Assembly (NCBI GenBank): GCA_019694355.1
Contig: JAIBCB010000005.1
Span: forward strand, 168,452-232,451
DNA length: 64,000 bases
Source: Pyrinomonadaceae bacterium
GTDB taxonomy: Bacteria > Acidobacteriota > Blastocatellia > Pyrinomonadales > Pyrinomonadaceae
Direction of reading: 5' to 3'
The number at the start of each line of letters is the position of its first letter. The stretch's first letter is position 1. The position numbers were made by a program, and so were the translations under genes. Of the stretch, positions 63,314-64,000 are shown piece by piece. A model generated the notes under the pieces. The model worked only from the letters and a program-made list of their open reading frames with translations. It made no database searches and had not been told where the DNA came from.

Positions 63314-64000
63314 TTACTTCCGCGGCTGCTTGCATCTGCTGATGTCCCACGACCAGGTCACGGTCGAACCGTCGGGATCCTGATACGTTTTGCTGCCCAC
63401 AAGCTCGATGCCGTCGTTGAGATACATCGTCGGGTATCGGCCGTTTACAAGCGTAGCGTGGAGCCAGGCGGTGCTTTCGGTGGTTGTGTCGTGGCCTTTT
63501 TCGAGGTCGCAGGTCGTTTCGTCAACGCGTTCATAATCGTGCACCTTGGATTTGATCGGCCCGGTGCTCAGCTGGAATCCAAGCTGATAATCGCTGTCGC
63601 CACCCGAAAAACTCAATCCAAATCCGTATTGCGTGTTGCCGCTAAAACTGATGTCCGTGCCGGAGACGAATCTTGTCGTATAGCTGCCCTCAGTTTTTCC
63701 ACAGCACGGGTCATTCTCACGATTGCCGTTGAACTCGGTCGTGTAGTTGCCGTAGGCATCAATGTCGGCCGGTTTTCTCTCGGCCTTTGCGGCGATCTCT
63801 TCGGGAGTTCGCGGATTGAGCGTAACCTGAACATCCTCGTGGATATCGGTCGTTTTCGTGCCGTCTCCCGCCGAATTCTTGCCGGGCGTTCGGCTGGATC
63901 TGATGATCTCCGTTTTTCGCAGGTCCCGAGTGTATTGAACAGTTCCTGCCCAATCTTCCGAGCACGGTTCCCAATCCTTGACCGGAACATCTACGCGGTA
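63314..64000 (-). CDS. Hypothetical protein, N-terminus outside window
   Basis: The frame has no stop from 63314 to the right edge, so only the C-terminal 228 residues are present. The visible part contains EPCSEDWAGTVQYTRDLRKT, an EEIAAKAERKPADIDAYGNY segment, NDPCCGKTEG, and ends VTWSWDISRCKQPRK. Beta strands and Cys pairs suggest an exported beta-rich protein. Two segments (ISFSGNTQYGFGLSF and GGDSDYQLGFQ) look like repeated strands. Family not recognised. Confidence 0.6.
   Translation of the reverse strand, partial: YRVDVPVKDWEPCSEDWAGTVQYTRDLRKTEIIRSSRTPGKNSAGDGTKTTDIHEDVQVTLNPRTPEEIAAKAERKPADIDAYGNYTTEFNGNRENDPCCGKTEGSYTTRFVSGTDISFSGNTQYGFGLSFSGGDSDYQLGFQLSTGPIKSKVHDYERVDETTCDLEKGHDTTTESTAWLHATLVNGRYPTMYLNDGIELVGSKTYQDPDGSTVTWSWDISRCKQPRK

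Overview
The window looks like chromosomal DNA of a moderately GC-rich bacterium, most likely an Acidobacteriota of the Blastocatellia/Pyrinomonadaceae type. That placement is an inference from gene content: a DUF1800/DUF1501 pair, PilZ and Ser/Thr-kinase genes, a compact microcompartment locus, several RecA/zinc-ribbon hypotheticals, and spacers full of short palindromic repeats. No rRNA or species-level marker is present. Three tRNAs (Thr-TGT, Ser-CGA, Ser-GGA) and a small SRP RNA are recognisable.

Layout. 1-8000 is a defence-like block: a DUF2779 protein cut by the left edge, a type III methyltransferase (Mod), an AlbA_2/Schlafen-type ATPase-like protein, and a type III restriction subunit (Res), ending near tRNA-Thr. 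8440-13090 is accessory and repeat-rich: a 59-bp tandem repeat, a secreted repeat-domain protein, a RecA-like ATPase with HTH and acidic tail, and a REP-associated tyrosine transposase (RAYT) inside palindromic repeats. 13090-24883 is mostly housekeeping: pgsA, an esterase, an inositol-phosphatase-like enzyme, accD, a UPF0175/DUF3368 toxin-antitoxin pair, folC, gpmA, a methyltransferase, a YeiH-like transporter and uvrA. 24880-27040 (minus strand) is a minimal bacterial microcompartment (BMC) locus: class II aldolase, one BMC-H and three BMC-P shell genes. 27570-35080 holds ruvA, a CPBP protease, ruvB, a two-gene secreted-protein/M15-peptidase unit and gyrA. 35547-46621 has two tandem-PilZ proteins, plsC, a receptor-like Ser/Thr kinase, an HhH-GPD glycosylase, the DUF1800/DUF1501 pair and a zinc-ribbon/beta-propeller membrane protein. 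46730-64000 carries tadA, aquaporin between two tRNA-Ser genes, ffs, dnaX, a TPM/nucleotidyltransferase/LemA group, pdxJ, a glycosyltransferase, an S41 protease, pfkA, greA, membrane-lipid genes, a biotin carboxylase, an NlpC/P60 protein, an IscA/ErpA-type protein and a partial secreted protein at the right edge.

How genes work together. Mod and Res should form the type III restriction-modification enzyme; the ATPase-like protein is translationally linked to Mod and Res has a separate repeat-filled upstream region. The aldolase carries a C-terminal helix resembling an encapsulation peptide, so it is the likely cargo of the shell proteins; the usual aldehyde dehydrogenase and cofactor-recycling genes are absent here and would have to be elsewhere. 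RuvA and RuvB act together although separated by a protease gene. dnaX contains an A9 run with stop codons just downstream in both alternative frames, which suggests a truncated gamma subunit is made by slippage.

The most distinctive non-coding features are many unrelated families of palindromic repeats, some reaching into genes (mod, folC), helically phased short repeats upstream of res, and several genes whose -10-like box lies only 8-11 nt from the start codon, suggesting leaderless or near-leaderless mRNAs.
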